Shown piece by piece: positions 20,877 through 33,323 of a stretch of 42,248 bases of DNA (position 1 is its first letter; each line of letters begins with the position of its first letter). The position numbers were made by a program, and so were the translations under genes. The notes beneath the pieces were generated by a model, which saw nothing but the letters and a program-made list of their open reading frames with translations, made no database searches and had not been told where the DNA came from. The stretch is taken from contig MNCI01015802.1 of the NCBI GenBank assembly GCA_015680685.1, forward strand, positions 977,456 through 1,019,703, written 5' to 3'. This DNA comes from Gnetum montanum (Eukaryota; Streptophyta; Gnetopsida; Gnetales; Gnetaceae).

Positions 20877-22911
20877 CTTCAAAAAAAGATCAATCATCAC
20901 CTACCAAGGAAATAAGAAGAAGTAGTAACAGAATCATTGATGAAGAAAAATGAGGGATGCTAATGCAGACAATAATCACTTACACTCACACTGATCCTTA
21001 CCATCAAGTCTTCACTTTCATCTTTCATTAGGATAATCAAATGAGGTGGAGAGACATGCAAGGCAACATTGTACTACCTCTAGAATGTGCAGCACTTAAC
21101 ATGCTACAAACTGCTCTAAGGGCAATGCATTTGGACTAGATCTAGGATGGGTATCATGTGACTCAGCACATGAAAGACTCTATTGAACCCACAAAGGAGT
21201 AGATGAGGAGAGATGCTACCATGGAGATTAAGCATGCACACAATAAACGGAAGTAGGTCAACACTTCTGTTGTCTTAGAATAACTTGATGTTGATGCATT
21301 TATTTCAAAGAAACTCCACTAGAACCATGAGGAACCTTCAAAAACACCTATCATCAGACTTGAGAAACTTGTTAAAGCCCAACTTCATTTCACGTTAGTA
21401 GAGAAACCTAAGGAGAAGGCTACTGAGTCAAGGTATAAGTGGGACTCAAGGCCAAGGGTTCCTACTAAATCTTATAGAGAAGCATACAAGAGTCATGAAA
21501 GGAGAACAACCTAACATCATTCTCTTGCTACCTCATCCGCATCATCACAATCATTGGAGGATTCTAACAAGAGATGAAACAAGTATAGGGACTAGGATAG
21601 GGAAAAAACAAGGACTCATGGCCATCATGATCGATATTCACATCATTCTAATACAAAAGATGAAGAACAAAAATGAAGGAGACGAAGAGAGGATTAAGAG
21701 AGATATTGGCACAAAAGTGGTCACCGCTATAATAGAGCATACAAACCCAACCATGATGATGAATCCCTTATGGCAACCCGAAGCATGATAAATATACAAG
21801 AAGCTATCTACATACCAAATAGAAACATGAAGGATAGCCCAATCAAATAGCTAGACATGAACAATATGCTAAGGCTTGAAGGTGGCTACAACGCTGATCC
21901 ATAGCATTACCTTCAAGCTTTCCATGATGCCTATGCCCTTCAAAACATAGAGAGTGACTGGAAAAAGTTAAAGTTATTTCCTAGAACACTTGTAAAGGAG
22001 GCAGAGAGCTAGTACAAGTCATTGGAACATGAATCCATTAGATGCTAGAGTACCATGCTTAAAATATTTAATGACAAGTACCAAACCTATTCACGAGTGT
22101 TAAACTTATGAAAAGAAATCCAAGGATGAAAGCAAGGAACTCATGAGACCCTTGATGCGATAATGGATAGATATTATTCATTGCTACATAGGTGCCCAAG
22201 CCATGGATTTTCATTAAAGGAACAACTCAAACACATTGTAGATGGGCTGTGAAGAAAAACCAAAGAGACCCTTGGGGTTTATGCCCAAGGAAGGTTATTA
22301 GAAATGATTGTCCATTGCATTCAAAGACTAATCAATCAAGTGGCAAAAGAGGAAGGTGAACTTAGAAAGAGGGAATCAGTTGAAGAGTATAACAGAGATT
22401 CATCAACCCAAAGGAGAGATGCACAAGTCTGTGAAACACAAGAGGAGGAAACCTTGGACCATGCCATTTAGCAAAAGACTCTACCTATTCAAAAATTAGT
22501 TAATGATATAGAAGATAAGGTAGAGAAAGTTTGGGATTTAGTGGACAAGAAATTTGCTACATCCCTAAAAATATGGAGGAAAAGACTAAACAAGCACTCA
22601 ATAGGGGTAAGGAAAAGAAGAAGAAAAGATACTACAAATTATATAGTTACAAGAAAAAAGGAAACGTTGCTAATGTTGAAGGGTACATTGACTCTAGTTT
22701 AGTGGAAGAGGAAGGATACAAGGTATGCCAATATGAGCATCTTAACAAATGTTATCCTGTTATGGCCCACTTGCAAGAATCTAGGGCATATGCACTCAAT
22801 CCAAGCTTCATCAAAAAGCAAGGACCTAGAAGCCTTCATTATCCTCAAGGTAATATCAGGAAATCTTTTCAGCCAACCTCTTACCCAAGAAGAGCCTACC
22901 CTCAACCATAG
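20877..22911 (+). pseudogene. Decayed gag of element C
   Basis: The N-terminal part aligns with B gag (FTFIFH-stop-DNQMRWRDMQGNIVLPLE against FTFILH-stop-DELMWWHVEGNIVLPLD). Then come a basic/Ser region, the capsid-like block GGYNADP and YLQAFHDAYALQNIESDWKK, and a Lys/Glu-rich section. The last open stretch (22531-22911) holds the Cys/His knuckle CKVCQYEHLNKC and ends in Pro/Gln-rich sequence. The MSSSHRS start of B and D1 is not visible. There are many stops and frame changes, so no full-length product is possible. Confidence 0.8.
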
Positions 22912-23475
22912 GTTCAATACCAACAGTAGTGGCAGTAATTGTAGACATGGGCCATGCCACCACCAAGGCAATAGTATCCATATCAACAACCTGATTCTTA
23001 TGGATACTATGTCCAATGTCCAATCTTAACAATAAATGCAATTTTCTAGATTGCATAGTATTATCCACCAGAATATCACTATTCAATGCCACCAAGGACT
23101 AATCCCAACTCATATGTGCATCCATCAACAGTTAGTCCTTCTAGCCAACACTTAAATATTCTACCACCATTGTCATCTTCTATTAGGTAGGGGAAATTGC
23201 CATCACAATTCCAGTAGAAGAATGCTACAAGGGTAGTTAATATGCATGAGGGAATGGTTACTTATGAGTCTCAACCTAGGGAATGATCATTCTTTAGAAC
23301 AAGTCCAGAAAAGACTCAATGGATGGGAAATATATCTAATTCTACCCCATCTATCTCAAGCTCTTCTTAATGTAGCAAGCTTTTGAATTTATCAAGTTTA
23401 AACATCACAACTTTCATGCTCACTTAAACCATAACTCATTGGATCAATGTAAGATCTCCCACAGAAGAGAACTAA
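22912..23475 (+). pseudogene. Gag tail to protease linker of element C
   Basis: Remnants of the Pro/Gln/Tyr/Ser-rich tail of gag, comparable to 29180-29750 in D1, with stops in every frame. There is no separate gene. Confidence 0.5.
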
Positions 23476-23880
23476 TCCAGAAAGTTCCTTGGTTTATCTC
23501 AAAATAGGAGGACAAAAACCATGCCAAGCTCTATTAGATTTTGGGTTTGGAGTGAATACGATATCTCAAGACATGTACCAGGCCTGGAATCTACCACCAC
23601 TAAAAAAAAGTAACATTCGTCTAGAGTTTGCGGACTAGTCAATCACAGTTCCACTTGGAAAAGTGCATGATGTGATTACTACCATCAGTGGCTAGTCTTA
23701 TCCTAACTTTCTAGTTATTCATGTAGGGAAAAACAAGGGAGAATTCCCAATTATGATGGGAAGAGCTTGGCTTAGCATTGTGGATGCTAAGCTTGAAATC
23801 TATGATTTGTCCCTGGAAATTTCCAAGGAAGGTGGGGCCAAAATCATACAAAGATAAAGAGTTTCATGTATCGCATATAG
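23476..23880 (+). pseudogene. Decayed aspartic protease of element C
   Basis: A retropepsin-like domain that would cut the Gag-Pol polyprotein: SLVYLKIGGQKPCQALLDFG, GVNTISQDMYQAW, then GEFPIMMGRAWLSIVDAKLE and YDLSLEIS. The catalytic D-S/T-G reads DFG, so the active-site Ser is replaced by Phe. Internal stops are present (FAD-stop-SITVP, ISG-stop-SYP). Confidence 0.75.
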
Positions 23881-24985
23881 TGATAACAAGTGCAATTGCA
23901 TGTAAAGAATCTAGGCAATCAAACAAGAGGATATTAAGGCATGCAATAGATGTGTTGAAACAAGATGTGTGCAAAATTATCTGTATGAAGTAGCCACCCA
24001 ACAAGAGGGCACCTAGTGGTTGATTACAAGTGAAGACACTCAATCCGATATATACATGGAACCTAAAGAGTAAATTATCAGTACCCATGTAACAAAAAGA
24101 GATAAGTTAGAATAGCTAAGGAAAAGACACTCCTAACCTCAAATCAATCAAGAAGAAGAAATAGATGGGGGACACCCAGAGATCCTAGACACAATGAAAC
24201 TGGAACTGCTAGAATTGAAAGTCCTAGCAGCAACATTGGAATATGCATTTTTGAGGATAAGGAAGTCTTCTAGGTCCTTGCTTTTTGATGAAGCTTAGAT
24301 TGAGTGCATATACCCTAGTTTTTTGCAAGCGGACCATAACATGACAACATCCCTTGGGATGTTCATACTGGCACACCTTGCATCCTTTCTCTTCCTCTAA
24401 ATTGAAGTCAGTGTATCCTTCAATAGTAGCAACTTTTCCTTTTTGCTTATAATTATCTTGTTCATAGTCTCTTTTCTTCTTCTTTTCCTTGCCCCTATCC
24501 AATGCTTGTTTAGTCTTTTCCTTCATAATTTTTAGGGTTGTGTCAAATTTCTTATCCACTAAATCCCAAACTTTCTCTACCTTAGTTCCATATATTGCAT
24601 ACAACAATAATGAGTGCAATTGCATGCAAAGAATCTAAACAATCAAATGAGAGAATACTAAGGCATGCAATAACTATATTAAAATAAGATGTATGCAAAT
24701 TTTTCTGTATGCAACAACCACCCAACAAGAGGATACCAAGTGGCTAATTACAAGTGAAGAAAATCAATCCGATAAATACATGGAACCTAAAGAGTAAATT
24801 ATCAATACATATGTAGAAGAAATAGATATGTTAGAGAAGTTAAGGAAAAGACACTCTTGTCCTCAAATCAATCAGGAAGAAGAAATAGATTAGGAACACA
24901 TGAAAATCCCAAACACAATGGAACCAGAACTACTAGAATTGAAAGCCCTATCAACAACATTGGAATATGCATTTTTGAAAAATAA
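23866..24985 (+). repeat. Inverted gag fragment flanked by a direct duplication inside element C
   Basis: A segment of about 390 bp (23866-24256) is repeated directly at about 24590-24985, both ending in GGAATATGCATTTTTGA. Between them, 24255-24585 is the reverse complement of a gag segment homologous to 22524-22851. Read on the minus strand it encodes VEKVWDLVDKKFDTTLKIM and the knuckle CKVCQYEHPKGCC. Its gag frame is better preserved than the sense copy, so it may come from a sister element. Confidence 0.8.
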
Positions 24986-26262
24986 GAAGTCAGTAATTGT
25001 CGATGCCAACCTAGACAAAGAGTAAAAAGGGAAACTACTAGAAGTGCTCAATAGATGGCCTACAACATTTGTGTGGTCTTATGATGAGATCATGGGAATT
25101 GATCCATGATTTTGTCAACACTGGATCTACATTGATCCTATAGTTAAACTAAAACATCAACCTTAAAGAAGGCTTAATCATAAACTCAAGAGGTTAGTCA
25201 AGCAAGAACTTGAATAGTTACTAAAGGCAGGATTCATCTATCCCATTGCAGATAGTGAATGGATCAATCCTTTGGTGATAGTTCCAAACAAGGGAGGTAA
25301 ATGGCACATCTGCATTGACTTCTGGATGTTGCACTTAGTCACATTCAAGGATCATTTCTCCTTGCCATTTGTTTATTAGGTCCTAGACATAATTTCAAGA
25401 CACAAGTATTACAATTTTCTAGATGGGTACAATAGATATAATCAAATCTGCATTATACCTGAAATCCAAGAAAAGACCACATTCACTAGTCCATGGGAAA
25501 CATTTGCTTATAGACAGATGCCTTTTAGTATTTGCAATGCACCAAAAACCTTCCAAATACTAGTGTTAAATATCTTCTATAAGCATATATGCAATGTTCT
25601 TGAAGTTTTTATGGATGATTTTTCCACATACGGGCTAGATTTTAAACAAGCACTAGACTGGCTAGAGTAATTACTTAAAAGATGTGTTGAAACTAATCTG
25701 AAGCTCAATTAGGAGTAGAGTCATCTCATGGTCTAGGAAGGCATAATGCTAGGGCATAAAATCTCCCAAAAGGATATTGAGGTAGATCCCAAAAAGATCA
25801 AAGTCATCTAAAGCAGCACTCAACAACCACAGACAATGAATGATGTAAGATCCTTTATAGGCCATACAAGATACTATAGGAGATTCATTGAAAACTTTTC
25901 AAATATAGCCAAACTACTTGTAGAACTAATGAAGAAGGATGCACCCTTTGAGTGGACTGAGCTATATGAAAAGGCATTCCAAACTTTGAAGCAGAAGTTA
26001 GTTGAAACATCAATCCTCCAAGCTTCGGATTGATCAAGATCTTTTTATATCATAATTGATGCTTCCAATTATGCACTTGGTGTTGTACTAACACAACTTA
26101 ATGATCAAAAGAAACCATACTACATACAGTGTGTTAGCAGAAGCATTACAAGAGCATAATTAAATTACACCACAACTAAAAAGGAGATAATGACCATGGT
26201 GTACACACTTGAAAAATTCAAACATTATGTTCTTAGTTACCAAATATATGTCCACACTAATC
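24986..26262 (+). pseudogene. Decayed RT and RNase H of element C
   Basis: Reverse transcriptase blocks in order: FIYPIADSEWINPLVIVPNK, GGKWHICIDF, YYNFLDGYNRYNQI, FAYRQMPFSICNAPKTFQ, and the active site EVFMDDFSTYG near 25610. The longest open piece is 25836-26033 (MNDVRSFIGHTRYYRRFIEN). RNase H follows (IDASNYALGVVLTQLNDQK, YTTTKKEIMTMVYTLEKFK). It is cut at about 26262 by the LTR of D1, so integrase is lost. There are about ten stops. Confidence 0.85.
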
Positions 26263-27043
26263 ATAGTGGTATCGTAATATCCATACACAGCATAGTTTCC
26301 ATACATAGTTTCCAGATAGTTTTTTTCATAGCATAGTAGAGCTCTTGGAGTTTCTTTTCTCCAAAGGTAGAGTATTTTCCAAAGTGCCCATAGTAGGAGT
26401 CATTGAGTGTATGGATATTTATTCGAACACTTTTGTACCTAAGCACAGTAGTGTGTGTAGCAATAAAGATGATCTTTCTGATCAAACTTTGCTACACCTT
26501 GGCTAGCTAAAATATTTTATTCATGCAATTAATGTTTTATGCAATTTCAAATAATAATTCAAAGTAATTAAGCTAAAGTAAGCTAGTTCGATTAAATAAA
26601 AATTAATTAAGCACATAAGTATGACAGCTTTGAGCATGCATTAGACGCTTGGTAATCCTAGCAATGCCTAACATTTGGTAACCCAACATCGTTATATGTG
26701 CTCAATATGTGCACGAAAAGTGGGACTAGATATTTATGTTAGAATAGTAAGTTATTAATTAACAATTAGATTAGTTAAATTGGTTCATAAATTAAGTTTC
26801 AACTTGTTCTTAATCGTAGACAAATAAAATACAAAATAAAAAAAAAAAACATATGCTTCGATTACAATTAACCATATAATTAAGCTCCACAAGTGTAGTT
26901 GAGAAGACAACAATTGTCACAATTAGATTTCACATCCTGAAACTAGTGTACTTAGGAACTTAAGGTTTGCAGAATTTGACCATATCACATGTGAATGCTT
27001 GTGATTCGTATGGTTGGGCATAGGGGTACCTCGCTACTCATCA
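26263..27043 (+). repeat. 5' LTR of element D1, U3 end missing
   Basis: It ends in CTACTCATCA at 27043, followed by a primer site. From about 26365 rightward it aligns with the LTR at 37959-38949 (ATTTTCC, TGCCC, GTAGGAGTC, AATAAAGATGA). The start of U3 with the promoter boxes is absent or unrecognisable, so the left boundary is approximate. Clear divergence from the 37959 LTR suggests the two are not a pair. Confidence 0.75.
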
Positions 27044-27044
27044 T

Positions 27045-27062
27045 TGGCACAATTGTCGAGGA
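27045..27062 (+). other. Primer-binding site of element D1 (decayed tRNA-Asp type)
   Basis: TGGCACAATTGTCGAGGA one base after the LTR end; the spacing and the TGGC start match the other elements. Confidence 0.65.
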
Positions 27063-27207
27063 CCTTTTGTTTGTTACATGCACTATCTAGGACCTAGTGA
27101 AAAATTATTCAAGATCATTGGAATGAATCCTAGAGTCATATCATACACTAAAATAACTACAACAATTTTAAGAAGCACACTGCATTTTTTTTATTTTCTA
27201 ACACAAG

Positions 27208-29520
27208 ATGTCTTCTTCTCATAGGAGTGATTCTCCATCCAAGTTTGATAGAGTAAATTAACAAGTGTCCCAACAATACAGAGTGGTATATGCTTATCCT
27301 GATGAGTATGTATCCAATTTCACCTTTGTCCTACACTAGCATGAACTATTACAGTGGTGAGACATGGAGGGCAACATTGTATTACTACCTAATCAATCTG
27401 TTCTTGTGATGCTCCAACAAGCTCTTATGTGATTGGGTCTTCAGGGACTTCATGCTAAGAATGTTGTGCAAGATGGTGATGCCAAAGATTATCATCCCAC
27501 TAATGCACAACATCTAAGGAATCAACAACTAGAGTAACACTACAAATCTACAAAGGGGAAGTGGTTCAATGATTCCCTGTACCTGTCGTACCAAAAAGAT
27601 GGTGGAGAACCCTTCTCTGGGGGTTTTTCATTCAACAAAACTCCTCTCTTTAACTTTAGTGAAGGAGGTCAAAGCTAGAACCTATAATCCACAATTCATA
27701 ATCTAGGTTCTGGCAAGAATGGATCCAATGACAAAGGGGAATATAAGAAGGAGAGGCATGGTAGGGATGCAGATAAGAAACTTGATCGCGATCATTATCG
27801 TGATCATCAAAGTGGGGTGGTAGGCACCATGATGATGCTAGTTTTCCTTCCTCTTAACCTTCCTTATCATCTTCCTCTTCTGGCTTTGAATGTAACCACA
27901 GGGGGCACGATCATAATGGAGGTGACCAACAGGACCAAGATGATCTTAGGGATCATTGGACAAGTCAAGATGCAGGGCATGAGCATTCAAGAGAGACTTT
28001 CCACCATGAACGAAGGGGTAGTAGAGGGCATCATTGGCACCAAAATCATGGCCTCGATGAGCATTTTCTTGCTACCCAAAGCATGCTAAACATTACAGAG
28101 GTAGTGAGAATTCTTGCAAGATAGATTAAGGATAGTCAAATTAAGAGGCTAGACATGAAAAATATTCCTAGGTTTGAAAGGGGATATAACTCAAATCTAT
28201 AGAACCATCTTCAAGCTTTCCACAATGCCTGTGCCTTGTAAAATATAGAAAATAATTAGCAATAGTTTAAGTTTTTCCCTAGGATACTCATTAAAGAAGC
28301 ATAAATTTGGTACCGATCCTTAGAACCGGAATCCATCAGATAGTGGAGTATAATGCTTGAACTATTCAATGACAAATATTAGATGTACTTTCGAGTGTCC
28401 AATTTGAGGTGGCAGATCCAAGGATGGAAATAAGGGACACATGAACCTTGGATGCTACCATGGGCCAATACTATTCCTTATTACATCGATGTCCTAGCCA
28501 TGGTTATTCTCAACAAGAATAACTTCACCATACTGTAGATGGACTCTAATCAAAATGAGGAAAACTCTTAGCATCTATGCCCAAAGACAATTATTAGAAT
28601 TATGAGCCCATCAGATTCAACGGTTGATTGAGTAGGCAGCAAAAGAAGAGGGAGAGTTGAGAAAATGCGAAAGTGCAGAAAGATACAACTGTGATCCTTC
28701 CATTTCCAAGAGGGGGGCTCAATTTTCTAACAGTGAGGAGGAATCATCACTTTATGAGGTGATGAACCAGAAAACCTTGCCGATTCAAAAATTTACCTCT
28801 AAAATTTCAATGAAGGTAGATCAGTTATTGGACTCTATGGATAGCATATTCTAAGTTGTCCTGAATATTGCTAAAGAGTCCAAAGAACAAGGTAGTGATC
28901 ATGGTCATGGGAGGCAAAAGGAAGCTAAATGTGCCCATCAAAGGGGTAAGGCAAGATTGTTGTAGTAGAGGAAGTTATAGGAACCAAATCAGATGATGAT
29001 GGTGGATGTGACATCTACCAATATGAACATCCTAAGGGATGTTGCCACATTATGTTGCACTTATAGGAGTCTAGGGTATGCACTTTAAATCCATGACTGG
29101 AAAAAAGCCAAACACCCAGAAGATTACCTTATCCCTAAGGCAATCCTAGGTAGTTCCAGTAGCAATAATAGTATTATCCAAGTGGAACTCTACCATAACC
29201 ATATGAGCTGTATCAACAGTGGCAGCAACCATAGTCATGAACGTGACCACTACCAAGGTAGTAATATCCTTACAAACAACCCAATCCATATGGTTATTAC
29301 ATTCAGGAACCCCTATCTCCACGTGACTCTTCTAATCACGTTATTACTTTTCAACATCACTACTACCCTCCCAAATATTATCAAACTCATTCTCCAAATT
29401 CAAGGAGGGATACCACTTTCTATCCTTATCCTCCTCCTCCTTTTGTTCCTATTCCTCCATCTTCAACACAACTACCACCTACTCCATCTATGCAAGGTGA
29501 ACTTCTAGCCTAACCACAGC
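27208..29520 (+). pseudogene. Decayed gag of element D1
   Basis: The start MSSSHRSDSPS at 27208 matches B gag, as does the following YAYPDEYVSNFTFVLH. Later parts are a charged D/H/R-rich region, a capsid-like region with many stops (about 28150-28500), a Lys/Glu-rich section with an open piece 28657-28854 (KEEGELRKCESAE-like), and a degenerate knuckle CDIYQYEHPKGCC in which the second Cys is Tyr. The tail is Pro/Tyr/His-rich (29180-29517), with PPTPSMQGEL shared with D2. It cannot encode a full Gag. Confidence 0.8.
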
Positions 29521-29526
29521 AATGCA

Positions 29527-30560
29527 ATGCTACCAAGGTCGTTAATCTATAACCAGCTCATCAACCAAGTAGTTCAGACACTAGATCACAAAAAAGACCT
29601 TTTTTTATCCAATAGTCCATCTAAGCCCTCATATACACATGCGGTTGGCAACCCTACTCCTCTATCTCTCTTTGCATCTAATTCATTTGAGTCCCCTTCA
29701 AATCAAATACCACCTAGGATCCATATTGTTATGCTCACTCATGCAGTATCTAATTCAATTTGGGTAGGGAACCTTCCTAGGAAATTAGTTGTTCCTAGGA
29801 GTCATCTTATTTATTTGCAAATTGCTAAGAATGGACCATGTAAAGCTCCTCTTGATTTAGGTTCTGGTGTGAATTTGATTTCTCATGAGATGTATACTGC
29901 CTGCAACCTGCTATCCCTCAAAAAGAGAAATATCCAATTAGAAATGGTAGACTTAGGACTAGTAGAAGACATTGTGAACACTATATAGGGGTGGTCTTAT
30001 CCTATTGATTTCTTAGTAATTAATGTTAAGAACTATAAAGGGGACTTCCCAAGCATCATGGGAAGGACATGGCTAAGAATTGTTGATGTAAGAATGGGCA
30101 TTAGAGATCTTTCCCTGGAGATATCTAAGGAAAATGGATTCAAAAAGATTAAGAAGAAGTGAGTTCCATGCATCATGTACAGCGATACAAGGTGTAATTA
30201 TGTGCAAAAACTCTAGTGTGTGAAATGAGCATCTATTTACGCATGTAGATGTTGTGCACCTGAAGAAGATATTCAAAGGTGTTTGTATGCATCAACCATA
30301 AAACAAGATGGCACCTAGTGGCTGACTACTGATCCTGAAAGCAACACAATGTGCATGGAACCTACTAAGAGCATAACATGCACTTATGTTGTAGGCATGG
30401 ATGAACTAGAGCAAGTTCATCAGCAACTTTCTAATAATGCAAATGAGGATACCAATTGGAGAGAGTTGGAAATTCCTAAAAATTTTAAGAAAGAGCCCTT
30501 TGAGTTAAAAACTCTACCTGTCAGCATGAAATATGCATTCTAAAAAAATGGAAAGCTAGT
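29527..30560 (+). pseudogene. Decayed protease and linker of element D1
   Basis: The open piece 29527-29988 contains VPRSHLIYLQIAKNG and the active-site region APLDLGSGVNLISHEMYTA. It continues after a stop with KGDFPSIMGRTWLRIVDVRM and IRDLSLEISKENG. DLG replaces the usual DSG, so the catalytic Ser/Thr position is lost. The linker to RT includes an open piece at 30349-30543 (MDELEQVHQQLSNNANEDTN) that matches the linker of element B. Confidence 0.8.
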
Positions 30561-31975
30561 AATAATCAATGCAAATCTTGCTCTAGAACAGAAATAGATA
30601 CTATTGAATGTGGTTGAGAAATGGTCAATAGCCTTTGTTGGTTATATCTTGAACTCACAAGGATTGATCCTAGGATATGCCAACATCATATCTACACTGA
30701 CCTAGCCATGAAGCCAAAGAGGCATCTACAGGGATAATTGAACACCAAATTGAAGCATATTGTCAAAGAGGAAATTAAACAACTCCTTAAGATGGGGTTT
30801 ATCTATCCCATTGCAGATAGTAGGTGGGTTAGTTTACTCATGATTGTTTCAAAGAAAGGTGGAAAGTGGTGGTTCTACATCGATTTTTGACTATTAAATA
30901 GGGCAACATTCAAGGACCATTTTTAATTCTCATTCATTAATCAGGTGTTAGACACCATATCTAGCCATCGCTGTTACAATTTTCTAGATGGTTATAGTGG
31001 CTATAACTAAATCTAGATCATGCCAAAGGGCTAGGCCAAAAAAAAATTCATGAGTCCTTAGGGGGCCTTTGTATACTGCAAGATGCCCTTTGGACTATGT
31101 AATGCTCATATCACTTTTCAACTCCTAAACTTAAGCATTTTTCAATAGAAAATCAGTAGCAGAGTGGAAGTCTTTATGGATGACTTCTCCACTTATGATG
31201 CTACATTTGAGCAAGCCTTGGACCACCTTAAGCAAGTACTAAAATGATGTGTGAAAACAAACTTGAGGCTTAATTAGCAAAAGATTCATTTGATGGTCTA
31301 GGAGGGCACTATATTGGGGCACAAAATCTCACAAGTAGGAATTGATGTCGACTCTGAGAAGATAAGGATCATCCAAGGAATTACCCACCAACTAGAAACT
31401 ATCAAAGATGTTCTATCATTCCTTAGACACATTGACTACTACTGACAATTTATAGAGAATATTTGTAAGATCACAAAACCATTGGTTAAGCTAACAAAGA
31501 AATATGCTCCATCTATTTAGACCAAGGAATGTGAAAAAGCATTATAATAGCTAAAGGAGAAACTTGTAGAAACTCCAATTCTAAAGGCACTTGACTAGTC
31601 CAGACCATTTCATGTTATGATGAATGCATCAAATTATGCCTTGGGGGCTATGCTTATGCAGTTGGTTAATAAGAAACGTTCATATTACATCCACTATGCA
31701 AGCTAAAGCATTGCAAATGCAAAATTGAACTAAACCACCACAGAAAAAGAATTGATGGTAGTGGTGTTTTCTCTAGAAAAGTTTAGACATTATGTGCTTG
31801 GATACAAAGTGTTTGTGTACACAGCCCACAACACCATTCACTTCCTCATGAACAAGCCAACAATGAGCCCCTGTATCATACGATGGCTATAGATCTTACA
31901 TGAATTCGATCTTACGATGGTAGATTGAAAGGGAACTGAGAATGTGGTCATTGATCACTTGTCTCAGTTGTGATG
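30561..31975 (+). pseudogene. Decayed RT and RNase H of element D1
   Basis: RT blocks: GFIYPIADSRWVSLLMIVSK, GGKWWFYIDF followed by a stop, YNFLDGYSGYN, KMPFGLCNAHITFQ, and the active site VFMDDFSTYD near 31180. RNase H follows from about 31610: MNASNYALGAMLMQLVNKK, TTTEKELMVVVFSLEKFRHY, then VYTAHNTIHFLMNKP. At least fifteen stops are present, many in place of Gln or Arg codons. Confidence 0.85.
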
Positions 31976-32171
31976 GGACAACAAAGAGGAGGAAATCCCA
32001 CTATATGATGTGTTTTTTTATAAACTCCTCTTTGTGAAGGCTATAACTAAACAATTTCTCACTAAGCCTAAATGACATGATGGAATTCTTACCTATCTTC
32101 TTACTTAAGAGATGCCACAAGGGTTGGACTATTGAAAGAAACAATAATTTCTTCACTAGGTAAAATGCTTC

Positions 32172-33323
32172 ATGGAGATTAATGGACACCTCTATAAGAT
32201 GTGTGTTGATGGCCTGGTTCATTGGTGTGTCCCTGACGATGATCAATTACATGTTCTCCAGGATGCTCATGAGGGTCCTTGTGGAGGCCATTGTGTTGGG
32301 AGACACACAACCATTAAAATCTTGATGGCAGGGTCCTATTGCTCAACAATCTTCAAGGATGCTCATCCATTTGTGCGTTCTTGTGAATGCTGCCAATGAG
32401 ATGGTGGAATGACTACTCAAATGAAGGGACCTCAACAATGGATCGAAGCGTTGAAGCCCTTTGACATCTGGGGCATTGATTTCATGGGTCCCATCAAGCC
32501 TATGTCAAATGGAAAGGCATACATCATAGTTGATGTTGACTATTGTACAAAATGGGCAAAAGTAGTGGTCATCACCAACTATACATCTTCTACTGCTGCT
32601 CAGTTTGTACAAAAAAATGTTGTAAATAGGTTTGGTATGCCACATGCATTAATTTTTTACAATGGAACCCACTTTACAGGCACTAACTTTTGGAAGCTCA
32701 TGCAACCCTTGGGGGTTGAACATAAATTAATAACACCCTACCACCCTCAAGCCAATGGTCAAGATGAGGTTAAAAATAGAAAAATCACAAATATCCTAAA
32801 GAGAACTGTTAGCAAATATAGGAGAAACTAGAGCACAAAACTCAATGATGCCCTTTGAGCCTATTTCTTAACATGGAAACTCCCTATAGGCTATTCTCCC
32901 TATGAGTTGGTGTATGGAAAATTACAAACACTTCCTATTTAATTTGAGCTCTATACACTTTAAACAACCTATGAACTTGACCTTGACTTAAGTCTAGCAC
33001 CAGAAGAAAGATTAATGAATCTCAACTTGCTAGATAAAAACTAATTGGTGGCCCTATCATCTAACGAGTTACACAAGGCATTCAACAAAAATCACCATAA
33101 CCTTAGAATTAGGAAAGTCAAATTTCAACTAGGAGATAAGGTCTTCTATTGGAACCCCATACACATACCTCAATGAACTAAGTTCTAGACATTGTGGAAA
33201 GGACCTTATATCATTTATGAAACTTTCCCTTCTGGGACCATGTTGATCTATAAACCTGAGAGCCTAGACAAGAAGCGGCTGGTCAACATACAACAAGTCA
33301 AACCTTTTCATAAGCCTAAGTAA
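32172..33323 (+). pseudogene. Decayed integrase of element D1
   Basis: The zinc-binding N-terminal domain (H..H..CxxC: DAHEGPCGGHCVGRHTT, CECCQ) is open at 32172-32399. The catalytic core is largely open at 32409-32831, with the first Asp in WGIDFMGP and the Glu in ANGQDEVKNR. The second catalytic Asp is Asn (FYNGTHF where SDNGTHF is usual). The C-terminal part follows with stops (KAFNKNHHNLRIRKVKFQLG, DKVFYWNP) and ends HKPK-stop at 33323. No chromodomain is visible. It is the best-preserved integrase in the window but should be inactive. Confidence 0.85.
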
